64,000 bases of DNA from Streptomyces sp. CMB-StM0423 (GCF_002847285.1 NZ_CP025407.1:372001-436000), one strand, 5' to 3'. Numbered from the stretch's first letter, positions 1 to 8,947 are shown. Notes: a model not told the origin generated them from the sequence alone. Made by a program: numbers and translations.

Positions 1-92
1 GAACTGCGGGGTCTCCCGGAGTTCATCGGGAACCGGACGCTTCGATAGATCAGCACCCGCACCCGGCACATCCGCTGAGGCAGGCGCCGGGG

Positions 93-2309
93 TCAGACCC
101 GGACGTGCGCGGCCGCCCAGGAGGTGTGGTCGTACGAGGTGGAGCCGTTGGCGTCCTGGACCACCAGCCGGAGCAGGCGGACGCCGGTGACGTCCACGTC
201 CACCTCCCGCGGCCCGGCGGCCGCGGTGAGCGTGCCGCTCTCGTACAGCAGGCGGCCGTCGCCCCACACCTGCGCGGCCGTCGCGCCGTTCGCGCTCTGG
301 GACGCGGAGAAGTCGTCGATGCCGACGACCGCGGTCATCCGGGTCGCGGCGGCGCCGAGGTGGTAGACGATCTCGGAGGGGGCGTGCACGCCCAGCCCCT
401 TGGCGTAGGTCACCCCGCCGAAGCCGATCGGGGTGCCGTCGCCCGCGGCCTGGCGGCCGTTGCTGCGGTCCCGCTCCACCGGTCCCCAGCCGTTGCCGGC
501 GGACACCCACTCCAGGTCGCTGAGGAAGCTGTCGCGCCGCGGTGCGGGCGGCGGCACGGCCACGGTCCGGGACGCCGGGTAGCGCAGGGCGGCGCGGCCG
601 TACGCCGCCGTGCCCTCGGCGCGCAGCAGGCGCGGGCCCGCGGCGGCGTCGCCGCGCGCCGGGGTGACCTCGACCGTCGTCCGCAGGACGGCCCCCGGCC
701 GGAGCACGGCGGCGCGGGCCGGTCCGGCGGGGCGCAGCCGCCAGCCGGCGGGCGCGTGCAGCCGGATCCTGGCGTCGGTCCAGGCCCGGCCGGAGCCGTT
801 GGCGAGGGTTGCGGTGACGGTGAAGGGTTCGCCGGGATAGGCGATTTCGGGGGACTCGATACGGGTCCCGAAGCGCTCGCGCTCGTACTCCCCGGCCCAG
901 GACGACCGCAGCAGGCCGGTGAGCTCGGCCACCACGCCCGGGTACTCGGCGGCGACGTCCCTGGTCTCCGCCGGGTCCGCGGCCAGGTCGTACAGTTCGA
1001 AGTCCCACGCGGCGTCCGGCACCTCCCGGTCCCGGCCGGGCGCGAACCGCACCGCCTTCCAGTCGCGGCGGCGCACGGACTCGGCGAGCCGGAGGATCCG
1101 GCCGCCGTCGACCGCGTGGGCGCGCTTCGTGGACCCCGGGTCGTTGCGGTACCAGTACAGGTGGTGGTGGACCGGGGCCTGCGCCGGGCGGGCGGCCAGC
1201 AGGGACGCGGCGGAGAGCCCGTCGACGTCGCGCGGCGCCGGGGCGCCGGCCACCTCGGCGAGGGTCGGCAGCAGGTCGGTCAGCGGCGTGGGCCGCTCGC
1301 TGACGCCGGGCCGTACGGTCCCCGGGCGCCAGGCGATCAGGGGGACGCGTACGCCGCCCTCGTAGAGGTTGCGCTTGTAGCCCCGCAGCGGCCCGTTCTC
1401 GTCGAAGAGGTCGGGGTCGACGCCGCCCTCCTCGTGCGGGCCGTTGTCGCTGGAGAACAGCAGCAGGGTGTCGCGGTGCACGCCGAGCCGGACCAGCGCG
1501 TCCACGACCGCACCCACCAGCGCGTCCAGCCTGGTGATCTGGGCCGCGTGGCCCTTGTCCGCCTCGCTCCACGGGCGGTCGGCGTACTCGCCCTGGTCGG
1601 GGATGTCGCTGGGGGCGTGGGGCACGTTGGGGTTGAGCATGAGGAGGAAGGGCTCGCCGGCGTGGGCGTCGAGGAAGGAGACGGCCCGTTCCTGGAGGAG
1701 GTCGATGACGAAGGCGCCGCGCGCGCCGTCGGCGTTCTCGGGGATCTGCTCCTTCGCGCCGTTGTGCCAGAGGTACTGCGGGTAGTACTGGTGTGCGTGC
1801 CCGTGCGTGATGTAGCCGTAGAAGTCGGTGAACCCGCGGGCGTTGGGGTGACTCGGCTGGTCCGCCTCCTCGGGCCCGAAACCCCACTTGCCGATGCACG
1901 CCGTGCGGTAGCCCCGGCCCCGCAGCACCTCGGCGAAGGTCGTGTCGTCCTCGGTGAGGGAGCCCTGCGGGCCGCCGAACGGGTTCTCCCGTACCCGCCC
2001 GTGCCCCGCGTGCACCCCGGTCAGCGCCGCGCAGCGCGACGGGGCGCACACGGCCGCCGCCGAGTACGCCTGGGTGAACCGCAGCCCCTCGGCCGCCAGC
2101 CGGTCGAGCCGGGGCGTGCGGACGAGCCGCTGTCCGTACGCGCCGACGCCGCCGTACCCGAGGTCATCGGCGAGGATCACGACGACGTTCGGCCGCCCGC
2201 CGCCGCCCTGCACCGCGGGGCTCCGGCCTTCGGCGCGGGCGCTTCCGGGGGGCAGCGCGGCGAGGCCGAGCGCGGCGGACCCGGCAAGGAAGTGACGACG
2301 GCTGGACAC
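93..2309 (-). CDS. Secreted sulfatase with C-terminal NPCBM domain
   Basis: Alkaline-phosphatase-fold sulfatase of 738 aa, expected to hydrolyse sulfate esters outside the cell. The N-terminus has a twin-arginine signal (SSRRHFLAG). Metal ligands D48-D49 and the formylglycine motif C88-A-P-S-R are present, so it belongs to the cysteine-type sulfatases. After the catalytic domain (about 40-470) comes a beta-sandwich segment resembling NEW3 (about 490-570), and residues about 600-738 look like an NPCBM carbohydrate-binding module. That suggests a sulfated polysaccharide or glycoside as substrate, but the exact substrate cannot be read. Start is GTG with GAAGGAG upstream. No partner gene is nearby on the same strand. 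Confidence 0.93.
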   Translation of the reverse strand: MSSRRHFLAGSAALGLAALPPGSARAEGRSPAVQGGGGRPNVVVILADDLGYGGVGAYGQRLVRTPRLDRLAAEGLRFTQAYSAAAVCAPSRCAALTGVHAGHGRVRENPFGGPQGSLTEDDTTFAEVLRGRGYRTACIGKWGFGPEEADQPSHPNARGFTDFYGYITHGHAHQYYPQYLWHNGAKEQIPENADGARGAFVIDLLQERAVSFLDAHAGEPFLLMLNPNVPHAPSDIPDQGEYADRPWSEADKGHAAQITRLDALVGAVVDALVRLGVHRDTLLLFSSDNGPHEEGGVDPDLFDENGPLRGYKRNLYEGGVRVPLIAWRPGTVRPGVSERPTPLTDLLPTLAEVAGAPAPRDVDGLSAASLLAARPAQAPVHHHLYWYRNDPGSTKRAHAVDGGRILRLAESVRRRDWKAVRFAPGRDREVPDAAWDFELYDLAADPAETRDVAAEYPGVVAELTGLLRSSWAGEYERERFGTRIESPEIAYPGEPFTVTATLANGSGRAWTDARIRLHAPAGWRLRPAGPARAAVLRPGAVLRTTVEVTPARGDAAAGPRLLRAEGTAAYGRAALRYPASRTVAVPPPAPRRDSFLSDLEWVSAGNGWGPVERDRSNGRQAAGDGTPIGFGGVTYAKGLGVHAPSEIVYHLGAAATRMTAVVGIDDFSASQSANGATAAQVWGDGRLLYESGTLTAAAGPREVDVDVTGVRLLRLVVQDANGSTSYDHTSWAAAHVRV

Positions 2310-2603
2310 GGCGGGGCTCCTTCACAGAACGCACGCCGCCCACGGGCACGTGGGCGGCTTCTCCGTGATCGTGCGTGGTCACAGGGGTGCCAGGCCATGC
2401 ACGGCTTGTGAAGTACCCGTGAAATCCACCGCACGGGCGGCGCGTTTGGCGGCTGACCGCGTGACGCCCCGTCAGCCGCGGGCCGCCGGAATCGCACGTA
2501 CGTGGCCAGCCGTGCACGACGCACGGGCAGGCACCACAGGGTGCCGCCTTGGTGTATGTCGGTCGGGTCAGTAGGGGTACCGGGGCGAAGCCCGGTCTGG
2601 GCC

Positions 2604-2697
2604 GGTCGACCAGGGCGCGGCCGGCCGTGCCGACGTAGGCGGCGAAGACGCCGATCTGGCAGTTCTCGGTGCGGCCTGCAGTGCCGGAGTACTGCCG
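2604..2697 (-). pseudogene. IS701-family transposase fragment
   Basis: About 31 codons read [20 protein letters not shown] followed by [10 protein letters not shown], which is the conserved central block of IS701/IS4-like DDE transposases. Similarity stops on both sides: toward lower coordinates the frame runs into unrelated sequence, and at about 2698 it meets a TetR fragment on the other strand. It is a relic, not a functional element. Confidence 0.7.
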
Positions 2698-3009
2698 CTG
2701 GACAAGGAGATCTTCCGCCCACGCGAGTTCCTGCTGCGCCGGGGAAGAGTGATCGCCGCCAACCCGGCACTGGCCGAGCGCGATCTGATCAAGCTCGCCG
2801 ACATCGCCGACGCGCTGGCACCGGCGCTGGAGCGCCGCGGCGTCGAGCCCGGAAAAGCACGCTTCATCATCGACGTGGTGCTGGCGATCCACCGGCGTGC
2901 CATGCCCCGCTGGCTAGCCGAGCCGGACACCACCCTCGCTCAGCTCATGGCCCAGGCCGCCGCCGAGCTGCGCGAAGTGGTCGCGCCACCAGCTCCGACA
3001 GTCCACTGA
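2698..3009 (+). pseudogene. TetR/AcrR-family regulator, C-terminal fragment
   Basis: The frame from [20 protein letters not shown] onward looks like the ligand-binding half of a TetR-type repressor (helical, ending in a stop at 3009). The N-terminal helix-turn-helix is missing: just upstream the sequence turns into an IS701 transposase relic on the opposite strand, so the gene was probably cut by insertion or deletion. An internal ATG at 2749 could start an 86-aa product, but without the HTH it would not bind DNA. Family assignment is from general pattern and is moderate. Confidence 0.5.
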
Positions 3010-3564
3010 GTCGGCCGCAAAGAGGAGTAGCGCCCACCAGGCCGACCGCGACCCGCTCCAGCGAGATCGGCTGGGCTCCCTCATGGGCGATCAAGCCCGT
3101 TAACAGTACCGGCTCGCCGCGATGACCAGGCACATCGGCTTCGCCAGCAGTAGCACGCGGGCCTATCGGCTGCCGCGGGCGTCGTTCAAGAGGAGCAACA
3201 TCCGGTGCCCGCACGGCTTGGTGGAACGCCGCCGTGACGGTGTCCGCGCCGACGTCGGGCAGCGGCTGTTCGGAGCCCGTCGCGGCCGGGAAGCGGCGTA
3301 GCGCCTCGGCCAGGGCGCGCACGGCGTGCTGCGGTTGTCGCCTCGCAGGTAAGCGTAGAACCGGCTGTCCGGGAAACGGCCTTACCTCAGTGCGGTTTCC
3401 TGGTCCATCGGGTCTGATGCACGATCGGGTGACATCTTGACCTGCCACCCGAATCTGCATCAGACCCGACCGACCCAGTAGGCGCGCTGCGCGCCGAACG
3501 GATGGGACGGGTCGAGCGGGAAGCCGGGATACAGGGCGCCTCCAGAAGGGGGTCCGGCTGCGGT
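3010..3564. other. Gene-poor interval
   Basis: No convincing gene. A leftward open frame crosses the interval, but its residue composition (Arg/Pro-rich) is that of a shadow frame. One structured element, a long hairpin at 3409-3468, is listed separately. The rest may be decayed coding DNA. Confidence 0.5.
3409..3468. repeat. Long imperfect hairpin
   Basis: The arm CGGGTCTGATGCA pairs perfectly with its complement 60 bases on. After a 3-base internal mismatch, a further 7 bp (TCGGGTG/CACCCGA) pair around a 14-base loop. Twenty paired bases out of 23 per arm is far beyond chance. No T-run follows, so this may be a terminator, an insertion sequence end or a remnant of one. Confidence 0.6.
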
Positions 3565-3909
3565 TCAGCGGGCGTCGGTGCGGCGGGGACGGCGCGGGGG
3601 CGGCTGGATGGGGCTCTGCCAGGCCAGGGCCACCGCCACTTCGGGCGGCAGATGTCCGAACTGGCTGTCCTCGTCCCGCCCTTCGGCGAGGTGGACGACG
3701 GGCCGGCCGGTCTCGTCCACGGACGGCAGCACCTGCGCGAGGCGGTGGGCCATCGGGAAGAAGGGGTTCATCGCCTGACGGACCGGGGCGTCCCGGTTGC
3801 AGGCGGACAGAAGGGTGATGAGATCGCCGACGGTCATCTCCGGACACTCACCCGGCCGCACAGCCTCGGAACTGGTGGAGCAACCGTTGCCAGCGTGAGC
3901 CGCGGTCAT
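3565..3909 (-). CDS. Small conserved-looking hypothetical protein
   Basis: Predicted 114-aa soluble protein. The core (from MTVGDLITLLSACNRDAPVR) has the form 'control of a list of property values': a short helix, VRQAMNPFFPMAHRL, then a strand pair DETGRPVVHLAEG and LPPEVAVALAW. I recall similar small proteins from Streptomyces accessory regions but cannot name a function. The ATG at 3909 is chosen because GAGAGGTG lies 7 bases upstream; a TTG two codons earlier is less likely, and an internal ATG at 3837 is the alternative. It is one of two intact genes among relics. Confidence 0.6.
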   Translation of the reverse strand: MTAAHAGNGCSTSSEAVRPGECPEMTVGDLITLLSACNRDAPVRQAMNPFFPMAHRLAQVLPSVDETGRPVVHLAEGRDEDSQFGHLPPEVAVALAWQSPIQPPPRRPRRTDAR

Positions 3910-4069
3910 GAGCAATCACCTCTCTGACCTGGTGGTTTTCGGCAAGGTCGTCGACGTTGACATGCTCTCAACCCACTTGGCCAGTCTTTCCGCGATCTTC
4001 CTTGTCTGCCTCCGGCGAACTGTGGTCCTTTGCCATTGTGGGATCTCAGCTTGCGTGGCCAAATCTCAC

Positions 4070-4098
4070 GCCGGTTGGCCATTCAATGGCCAACCGGC
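4070..4098. repeat. Perfect 14-bp inverted repeat
   Basis: GCCGGTTGGCCATT, one central base, then its exact reverse complement. It sits about 160 bp upstream of the small gene that starts at 3909 on the minus strand. The near-continuous palindrome is more like a protein-binding site than a terminator, and no T-run follows. Two 18-base direct repeats (CTGTCGGATTCTCAYTGC) follow at 4138-4155 and 4168-4185. Confidence 0.5.
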
Positions 4099-4217
4099 CA
4101 CGAACCTGAGACTGCCTGGTGTCCCGTCGCACTGAGCCTGTCGGATTCTCACTGCTTCTCGTTCGTGCTGTCGGATTCTCATTGCGTCGCGCGCTGAGCG
4201 GCGGCGTTTGCCCCGTA

Positions 4218-4367
4218 CGTGAGGGCCTGTCCACCGGACTGAGCTACGCCCCCGGCTCCTTCGCGAACACCGACGAGATCGTCGCGCTGACCACCGAGGC
4301 CGCCGCCCACGACCTGCTCTGCGCCACCCACATGCGCGACGAGGGCGACCACCTCATCGACGCGGTT
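4218..4367 (+). pseudogene. N-acyl-D-amino-acid deacylase fragment
   Basis: Fifty codons reading GLSTGLSYAPGSFANTDEIV, then ATHMRDEGDHLIDAV, match the conserved middle of the D-aminoacylase branch of amidohydrolases (the H-M-R-D-E-G block). Both ends are lost. On the right the fragment abuts a leftward PEP mutase fragment at about 4367/4368, a rearrangement joint. A family member would be near 500 aa. Confidence 0.6.
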
Positions 4368-4581
4368 CCACAGCTCTCGCCAGCACGTCCGCCTTGGCCA
4401 GCGAACGGCCGTCGGCGACACCCTGCGACCAGGACTGCGCGCCCGAGGAAGTCGCGATGGTCTGGGCGCCGGCCTCGGTGACTAGACGCGCGCTGCCCGC
4501 GTCCCAGGCGTTGGGCAGGACGAGGAAGCCGTCGTGCAGCCTCCGGAACTGCTCGGCGCTCTTGCTGGGTACGAATGTCGG
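4368..4581 (-). pseudogene. PEP mutase/isocitrate lyase-family N-terminal fragment
   Basis: Read leftward, SKSAEQFRRLHDGFLVLPNA, then WDAGSARLVTEAGAQTIATS, is the N-terminal part of the phosphoenolpyruvate mutase/isocitrate lyase superfamily proteins. Only about 70 codons remain. There is no ATG or GTG start in this frame near the AAGGAG at about 4600, so a frameshift near the start is possible. The 3' side ends where the D-aminoacylase relic begins. Confidence 0.55.
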
Positions 4582-4771
4582 GCGTCGTGAGGGCTCTCCT
4601 TCCGGGCCGAGTCTCGGCCTCGCAGCAGGTAGACGCCTCCCGGCCCGCGAACGTGAGGTGCCGGCCCGAGAGATTCACTGCGTCGGGTTCGGTCGGTGGC
4701 CCAGGACTGCACTGCGTGGTGACCGCCTCGCGGCGGCGCGGGTCTGCACGCGGGAGCCGACGATGGAACGA

Positions 4772-4806
4772 CCGGAGGGGCCGCTGTGCGCAGCGGCCCC
4801 CTCCGG
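4772..4806 (-). terminator. Strong hairpin terminator
   Basis: A 15-bp stem (CCGGAGGGGCCGCTG) around a TGCG loop with one bulged base, 29 bp downstream of the stop of the leftward ester cyclase-like gene. Position and strength fit an intrinsic terminator of the GC-rich actinobacterial type without a T-run. Confidence 0.75.
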
Positions 4807-4834
4807 CTCGTTCAGTGGATGTTGCCGCGCATGC

Positions 4835-5284
4835 TCACGCGGTCGGGATGATGCCCAACTGCTGAAGGACCGTCACGCCGTCGTCGAGACCGACCTCTTC
4901 GACGATGAGGCCGTTCTGCACCTTGAGCACCGTGGTGCCGGTAAAGCGGAGCGTCTTGCCGGACGCCGCGGGCGCGGAGCCGATGGGAAGGTCGTCGAAG
5001 ACGACCGGCCCGGTGTGCGTGCCGCCGCCCTCCCACTGCCCGACGACGTAGTCGCCCTCCGCGATGAGGTCCGCGGTGCCCCAGAAGTTGAGGTCCGGGA
5101 ACGCCGCGCGGAAGTTGGTCGCGAATGCGCGCACCTCATCGCGGCCGCGCATGGGCTTGTGCAGCGAGTACTCGAACCGGATGTCCGGAGCGGCGAGCTC
5201 GTCGATGATCTCCGGGTTGAAGGACTTGCCCCAGAACTCCGTGAACCACCGGCCGACGACGGCCTTGTTCTCTTCGATCGACAT
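4835..5284 (-). CDS. SnoaL-like ester cyclase family protein
   Basis: 149 aa, the usual size of a one-domain SnoaL/NTF2-like protein. It starts MSIEENKAVVGRWFTEFW, with a conserved-looking FEYSLHKPMRGRDEVRAF and the closing strand pattern GTTVLKVQNGLIVEEVGLDD. Such proteins form a conical alpha+beta barrel; a few cyclise polyketide intermediates, but most have no known substrate. There is no polyketide synthase nearby, so cyclase activity should not be assumed. Start ATG with AGAAAGGAATAGCC upstream. A strong terminator follows. Confidence 0.8.
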   Translation of the reverse strand: MSIEENKAVVGRWFTEFWGKSFNPEIIDELAAPDIRFEYSLHKPMRGRDEVRAFATNFRAAFPDLNFWGTADLIAEGDYVVGQWEGGGTHTGPVVFDDLPIGSAPAASGKTLRFTGTTVLKVQNGLIVEEVGLDDGVTVLQQLGIIPTA

Positions 5285-5462
5285 GGCTATTCCTTTCTGT
5301 CGTTGTCACCGATTCGCCAGCGGCGCGGTGACACGTCGAAGACGGTGACCGGACCCGGTATGTGAGATCAGCGATGAAGATTTGCGAAATCGGGCCTGGG
5401 GGCTGAGAGGGAGGGCGGACTCGCGCAACGAGGGCTGTCCCTTGAGAGCGGTGATGGATTGG

Positions 5463-5733
5463 CGTTGACGATAATCGGATCAGGGCGAGGGCCATGGGCG
5501 TGATCACCGCGCCGCAGATGTCGAGGGGTGTCCTGAGGGCAATTCGGGCCTCGGTCGAGCCGGCGGTCAGCGCCGGCAGAGCGGCGGCCCGCGACGACGG
5601 CGATGCCGAGGATCAGCATCCGGTTGCGTCCCCTGTGGTCCGCGACGGCGGCGACGGAGACGGCCGGGACGAGGGACGAGGCGTCCACGATCCGCATCTG
5701 CTGCGCGGCAGCCAGGCGCGGGTCCGCGGCCAT
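5463..5733 (-). pseudogene. MFS exporter, frameshifted fragment
   Basis: Two frames together resemble a drug/proton antiporter. The first reads VDASSLVPAVSVAAVADHRG then NRMLILGIAVVAG (the motif-A loop between helices 2 and 3). After a frameshift near 5585 comes LRTPLDICGAVITPMALALI (helix 4 region). Neither start nor C-terminal helices remain. It is dead. Confidence 0.5.
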
Positions 5734-5905
5734 GTCTCAGCACGAGCCTGCTCCACACCACAATGGACAGGACGACTCTGAACATCCCGCAGCAGCAGCA
5801 CCGCGCGCGCCGCTCAGAGTCGGCTGCGCGACGATGTGGGGACACAACCCGACGAAGCGACGAGCAGGGTCATGGCTACCCGGTTACCGGCTTCCGGTCT
5901 CGGGT

Positions 5906-7764
5906 GGCTTTGTTCACGAGAACCGACAGCACCTGTACACGAGAGGGGGAGGCGTCGGCGGCACGTCGTGTTCGATGTCCATGAGAAACGGTTCTGGCTC
6001 AACTTCCGTGAAGCGGTCGCTCTCCGTCACGCGAGCAGGACGCGTTTACGGAGGAGCCGGAAGCCGGCTCGGCCGAACATCTGCCGTTTGAGCATCTTGA
6101 TGCGGTTGACGTGTCCTTCGACGACGCCGGAGTTCCAGTGCAGGGTGAGGCCCGCGGTGACGGCGTCGAGATCGCGTTCGAGGCCGTTGATGAACGTGTG
6201 CATGCTGGGCAAGTCGTCGGTGCGGACCGCCGCTATCCACTCGCGGAGCTGGTGGCCCTGGAGCTGGGTGAGCATCTGAGCGAAGGCGCGGACATGGCTG
6301 GTCAGAGCGTCCAGTTCAGGGCAGTGCGCCAGGACGGACTTGAGTTTGAGTCGGTCCGTCTCCGGAAGGGCGTCGGGGTGGGTGAGGATCCACCGGGTGA
6401 CCGTCCGGGGCGTGGGCGGGTGGGTCGCCGTTCGCGAGGGGCTGCGGAAGGGCCGGAGGTAGGCACGCACGGTTCCGTATCCGCCGGCGTATCCGTGAGC
6501 CTTGATCTCCTCCCAGAGCGTCCACGCGTTCGTGCAGCCTTCCGCCCACCGCTCATGCAGGTAGGGCTTGAAGTCATCGAGCCTCGTCGGCCGGTTCTGC
6601 CACTGCCCTTGGAAGAGGTCTTCCGGGGCGGCAGCGTCAGCGAGGCGTTTGACCGTCCGGTGTGTCATGTGGAGTCGGCGGCCGATGGCCCGTCTGCTGA
6701 GACCTTCGGCCAGCAGCGCCTGGACGATCGCGTGTTTCTCGCGTGTGCGGTCGGCGAACCGGTGGCCTGTCGGCCAGGGCGATTTGTTCTGCCCGTCAGG
6801 TTGCCGAGGGTTCTTGGCCGCGTCGCGTCGAGGCAGGGTGAACGGTGCCCGTAGACAGGATCGATGACGCGACACACATCGTTCGGCGGCTTCGCCGAGG
6901 TTGTGCCAGAGGTGGAAGCGGTCCGCGACCTGGAGAGCCGTCGGGGCCCCGGCCCGCGCTCCCTCGGCGAAGAAGGGGGCGCGGTCCCGGCAGACCACCT
7001 CGATGCCGGGACGTTCGCTGAGCCAGGCCGCCAGCGTTGCCGACTCGCGGTCCGGCAGCAGATCCACAGGGCGCCTGGTCTCGACGTCGACCAGCACCGT
7101 CCCGTAGACCCTGCCCTTGCGCATCGCGTACTCGTCGACGCCGACCACCCGCGGGGCCGGAGGCTGAGGCTCGGGCAGGGCGTCGACCAGCCGCAGCACG
7201 GTGCTGCGGCTGACGGATACCCCGACGACCCGGGCCATCCGTGCGCCGGCCCGGCCGGCGAGCGCGAGGCCGACCGCGGCCAGCGTCGAGCGCAGGCGCT
7301 CGCTCCACCGGCTGTGCCGCCGGGTCAGCCCCGGCACCTGCTCGACGAACGTCCGCCGTCCGCACGAAGCGTTCGGGCAGAAGAACCGGCGGACAAGCAA
7401 GCTCAGCACCACCCGCCGCCCCGCCGTGGGCACGTCGGCCGGAAACCGCAGGTAGGAGCTGTGCACCCGCCCCGACCAGGTTCCGCAGTCCGGACACGTC
7501 GAGCCGGCCGTCGTCCGGCGGGCCTCGATCCGTATCGCCTCGTTGTTCACGTCCACCGACAGCACCGCAACGTCCGCGATCGACGAGAACAGCAGCTCCT
7601 CCAACCGGAGCACCGTCTCTTCCACGGCGCCGAACTGTCGACCACACCAAGATCACCACTGATCATTTTCGGGCAACTTCCCGAAGGTCAGCTCCAGCCT
7701 CGGTCGTCACTCAGCGTCGGGCTTCACGGAAGTTGAGCCAGAACCGGTTCTCGTGAACAAAGCC
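5906..7764 (-). mobile_element. ISL3-family insertion sequence with nested inverted repeats
   Basis: One transposase gene lies between two sets of perfect inverted repeats. Inner set, 25 bp: GGTTCTGGCTCAACTTCCGT... at 5990-6014 against 7721-7745. Outer set, 20 bp: GGCTTTGTTCACGAGAACCG at 5906-5925 against 7745-7764. Inner ends give a 1,756-bp element, outer ends 1,859 bp; both are in the ISL3 size range. A small gene on the right is interrupted exactly at 7764/7765, favouring the outer boundary on that side. No 8-bp target duplication is seen at either set. Confidence 0.8.
6027..7625 (-). CDS. tnpA: ISL3-family transposase
   Basis: 532 aa, full length for the family. Residues about 38-100 hold the N-terminal zinc-binding part (CPDCGTWSG, then FCPNASCGRRTF). 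The DDE catalytic domain begins at VVGVDEYAMRKGRVYGTVLV and includes VADRFHLWHNLGEAAER. An inserted HTH-like segment (LSRRAIGRRLHMTHRTVKRL) follows. The C-terminus has the conserved WNSGVVEGHVNRIKMLKRQM block with the final catalytic Glu. No frameshift or stop is seen, so the element may be active. ATG start near the right end of the element. Confidence 0.95.
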   Translation of the reverse strand: MEETVLRLEELLFSSIADVAVLSVDVNNEAIRIEARRTTAGSTCPDCGTWSGRVHSSYLRFPADVPTAGRRVVLSLLVRRFFCPNASCGRRTFVEQVPGLTRRHSRWSERLRSTLAAVGLALAGRAGARMARVVGVSVSRSTVLRLVDALPEPQPPAPRVVGVDEYAMRKGRVYGTVLVDVETRRPVDLLPDRESATLAAWLSERPGIEVVCRDRAPFFAEGARAGAPTALQVADRFHLWHNLGEAAERCVSRHRSCLRAPFTLPRRDAAKNPRQPDGQNKSPWPTGHRFADRTREKHAIVQALLAEGLSRRAIGRRLHMTHRTVKRLADAAAPEDLFQGQWQNRPTRLDDFKPYLHERWAEGCTNAWTLWEEIKAHGYAGGYGTVRAYLRPFRSPSRTATHPPTPRTVTRWILTHPDALPETDRLKLKSVLAHCPELDALTSHVRAFAQMLTQLQGHQLREWIAAVRTDDLPSMHTFINGLERDLDAVTAGLTLHWNSGVVEGHVNRIKMLKRQMFGRAGFRLLRKRVLLA

Positions 7765-7909
7765 GGCCAGCGAGCTGGGCCGCCTGAGAGATCTGCTCGG
7801 CGAGGTTCGGGAAGTAGTACGTGGCAGCGGTCGCGCGCCGTGTCGCCGGCCGGTAGTCGTCAACGTCGAAGTCGGTCAGGTCGTATTCCTTGCCCTGTCG
7901 GCCGGTCAT
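7765..7909 (-). pseudogene. N-terminus of unknown gene cut by the ISL3 element
   Basis: An ATG at 7909 with AGGAGGA upstream opens a frame MTGRQGKEYDLTDFDVDDYR, continuing through ATYYFPNLAEQISQAAQLAG, and is cut after 48 codons by the IS end at 7764. I do not recognise the protein. It has a dedicated upstream promoter identical in type to those of the sigma operon and of ogt, so it was probably a member of the same alkylation-response regulon. The rest of the gene is not found left of the IS (5463-5905 holds an MFS relic). Confidence 0.6.
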
Positions 7910-7943
7910 CCGCTGTTCCTCCTGCACACCCGTCGAAAGCAGC

Positions 7944-8005
7944 GGTGCCTGCGACCGTCGGGCGCGGGACGGCCGCAGGCACCACCGGGCTGACTGCGGT
8001 CAGCC
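7944..8005 (-). other. Structured 5' leader with two hairpins
   Basis: Between the promoter at 8032-8061 and the ATG at 7909 lie two inverted repeats: GGCTGAC/GTCAGCC around TGCG (7988-8005) and GGTGCCTGCG/CGCAGGCACC around a 20-base loop (7944-7983). They could be an attenuator or a terminator for the upstream alkA operon whose last stop is at 8075. Confidence 0.45.
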
Positions 8006-8031
8006 ACACCGGGCGCATTGCCTGGCAGATG

Positions 8032-8061
8032 GAAGACGCCTACGCGCGACAGAACGTGAGA
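8032..8061 (-). promoter_or_regulatory. ECF-type promoter, copy 3
   Basis: On the minus strand TCTCAC (8061-8056), GTT, 14 bases, then CGTCTTC (8038-8032). Spacing and both boxes are identical to the sites before the sigma gene (12917-12946) and ogt (13489-13518). It lies just beyond the alkA stop and points at the IS-truncated gene. Confidence 0.75.
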
Positions 8062-8074
8062 TCGAGGCGCGAAA

Positions 8075-8947
8075 TCAGGCCCCCGCCGTCCTCGGCACGG
8101 GAGTTCGGTAGGCAGCCTCTGCCCAGAGTTGGAGGAGTGCGTAGGAGCGCCACGGCGCCCACCGCTCTGCGATGGTGCGGGCCTGCTCCGCCGTTGCGGA
8201 CCCAAGTGCCCTGCGGGCGACCAGATCGCCGGGGGCGAAGGTGTCGGGGTGCTGCAACGCGCGCACGGTGAGGTAGTCAGCCGTCCACGGGCCGATCCCG
8301 GGCAGCGCCAGCAGGGCGCGGCGGGCCTCCTCGACAGGGAGTCCGGTGAGGCCGAATCCGTCCGCCCACGTCTGGGCGACGGCCCGCAGAGTGCGGGTTC
8401 GGGCGCCGGTCAGGCCGATGGCTGCCTGGAGTTCCGCGTCGGGAACCGCCGCGAGGTCCTGTGGTCGCGGCAGCGTCCGCAGCCCGGCTGCCGGTGTTCC
8501 GTAGGCGGCGACGAGTCTGCCCAGGAAGGTGCGGGCGGCGGCGAGGGAGACCTGCTGGCCGACGACCGTCGCGATCACCGCTTCGAATTCGTCGGGATAC
8601 CCGATGAGCCGGATACCGGGCCGCTGTTCGACCAGCGGCTTCATCAACGGGTCGACGGAGAGGGCGTCCGCGATGTGTCCGGTGTCGGCGTCGAGGTCGA
8701 GCCAGCGGCGCACCGGGTCCGCCATGCCTTCAGGGTCGGGCGTCCGCTCAGGGATGCGGGCGACGACACCGTCCTCCGCGAAAGTCACTGTCACCCGCAC
8801 CGGACCTCCCGTATGAGGCATCAGCCGGGTGCAGGTGCCGGCCACGACGTCGACCTCCTCGACGCCCGGGATCGCGTGGGCGGCCAGCATCCGCAAGGCG
8901 GTCACCGAGTCGGTGGGGCCGTTCGGGACGAGGTGGAGGAGGGTCAC
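8075..8947 (-). CDS. alkA: DNA-3-methyladenine glycosylase II (AlkA type)
   Basis: 290 aa; base-excision glycosylase that removes 3-methyladenine and other alkylated bases. The helix-hairpin-helix LPGIGPWTADYLTVRAL and the following Gly-Asp (FAPGDLVARR), which supplies the catalytic Asp, are present, as is VIATVVGQQVSLAAARTFLG. The N-terminal AlkA_N-like domain occupies about 1-110. GTG start at 8947 overlaps the tag stop (GTGA), so translation is coupled. Last gene of the sigma-led repair operon. Confidence 0.92.
   Translation of the reverse strand: MTLLHLVPNGPTDSVTALRMLAAHAIPGVEEVDVVAGTCTRLMPHTGGPVRVTVTFAEDGVVARIPERTPDPEGMADPVRRWLDLDADTGHIADALSVDPLMKPLVEQRPGIRLIGYPDEFEAVIATVVGQQVSLAAARTFLGRLVAAYGTPAAGLRTLPRPQDLAAVPDAELQAAIGLTGARTRTLRAVAQTWADGFGLTGLPVEEARRALLALPGIGPWTADYLTVRALQHPDTFAPGDLVARRALGSATAEQARTIAERWAPWRSYALLQLWAEAAYRTPVPRTAGA

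Noticed and set aside
105..2411. Rightward open frame of 768 codons opposite the sulfatase
   Set aside because: Shadow frame; composition not protein-like, while the opposite strand has clear sulfatase motifs.
2945..3847. Leftward open frame of 300 codons in the interval after the TetR relic
   Set aside because: Arg/Pro/Ala-rich, overlaps a better-supported small gene in another frame, and crosses the long hairpin.
4056..4070. AATCTCACGCC as a fourth ECF-type promoter
   Set aside because: Wrong strand for any gene and no CGTC at the required 17-base spacing.
5982..7753. Possible 8-bp target duplication of the ISL3 element
   Set aside because: Flanks of both inner and outer repeats were compared base by base and do not match as direct repeats.
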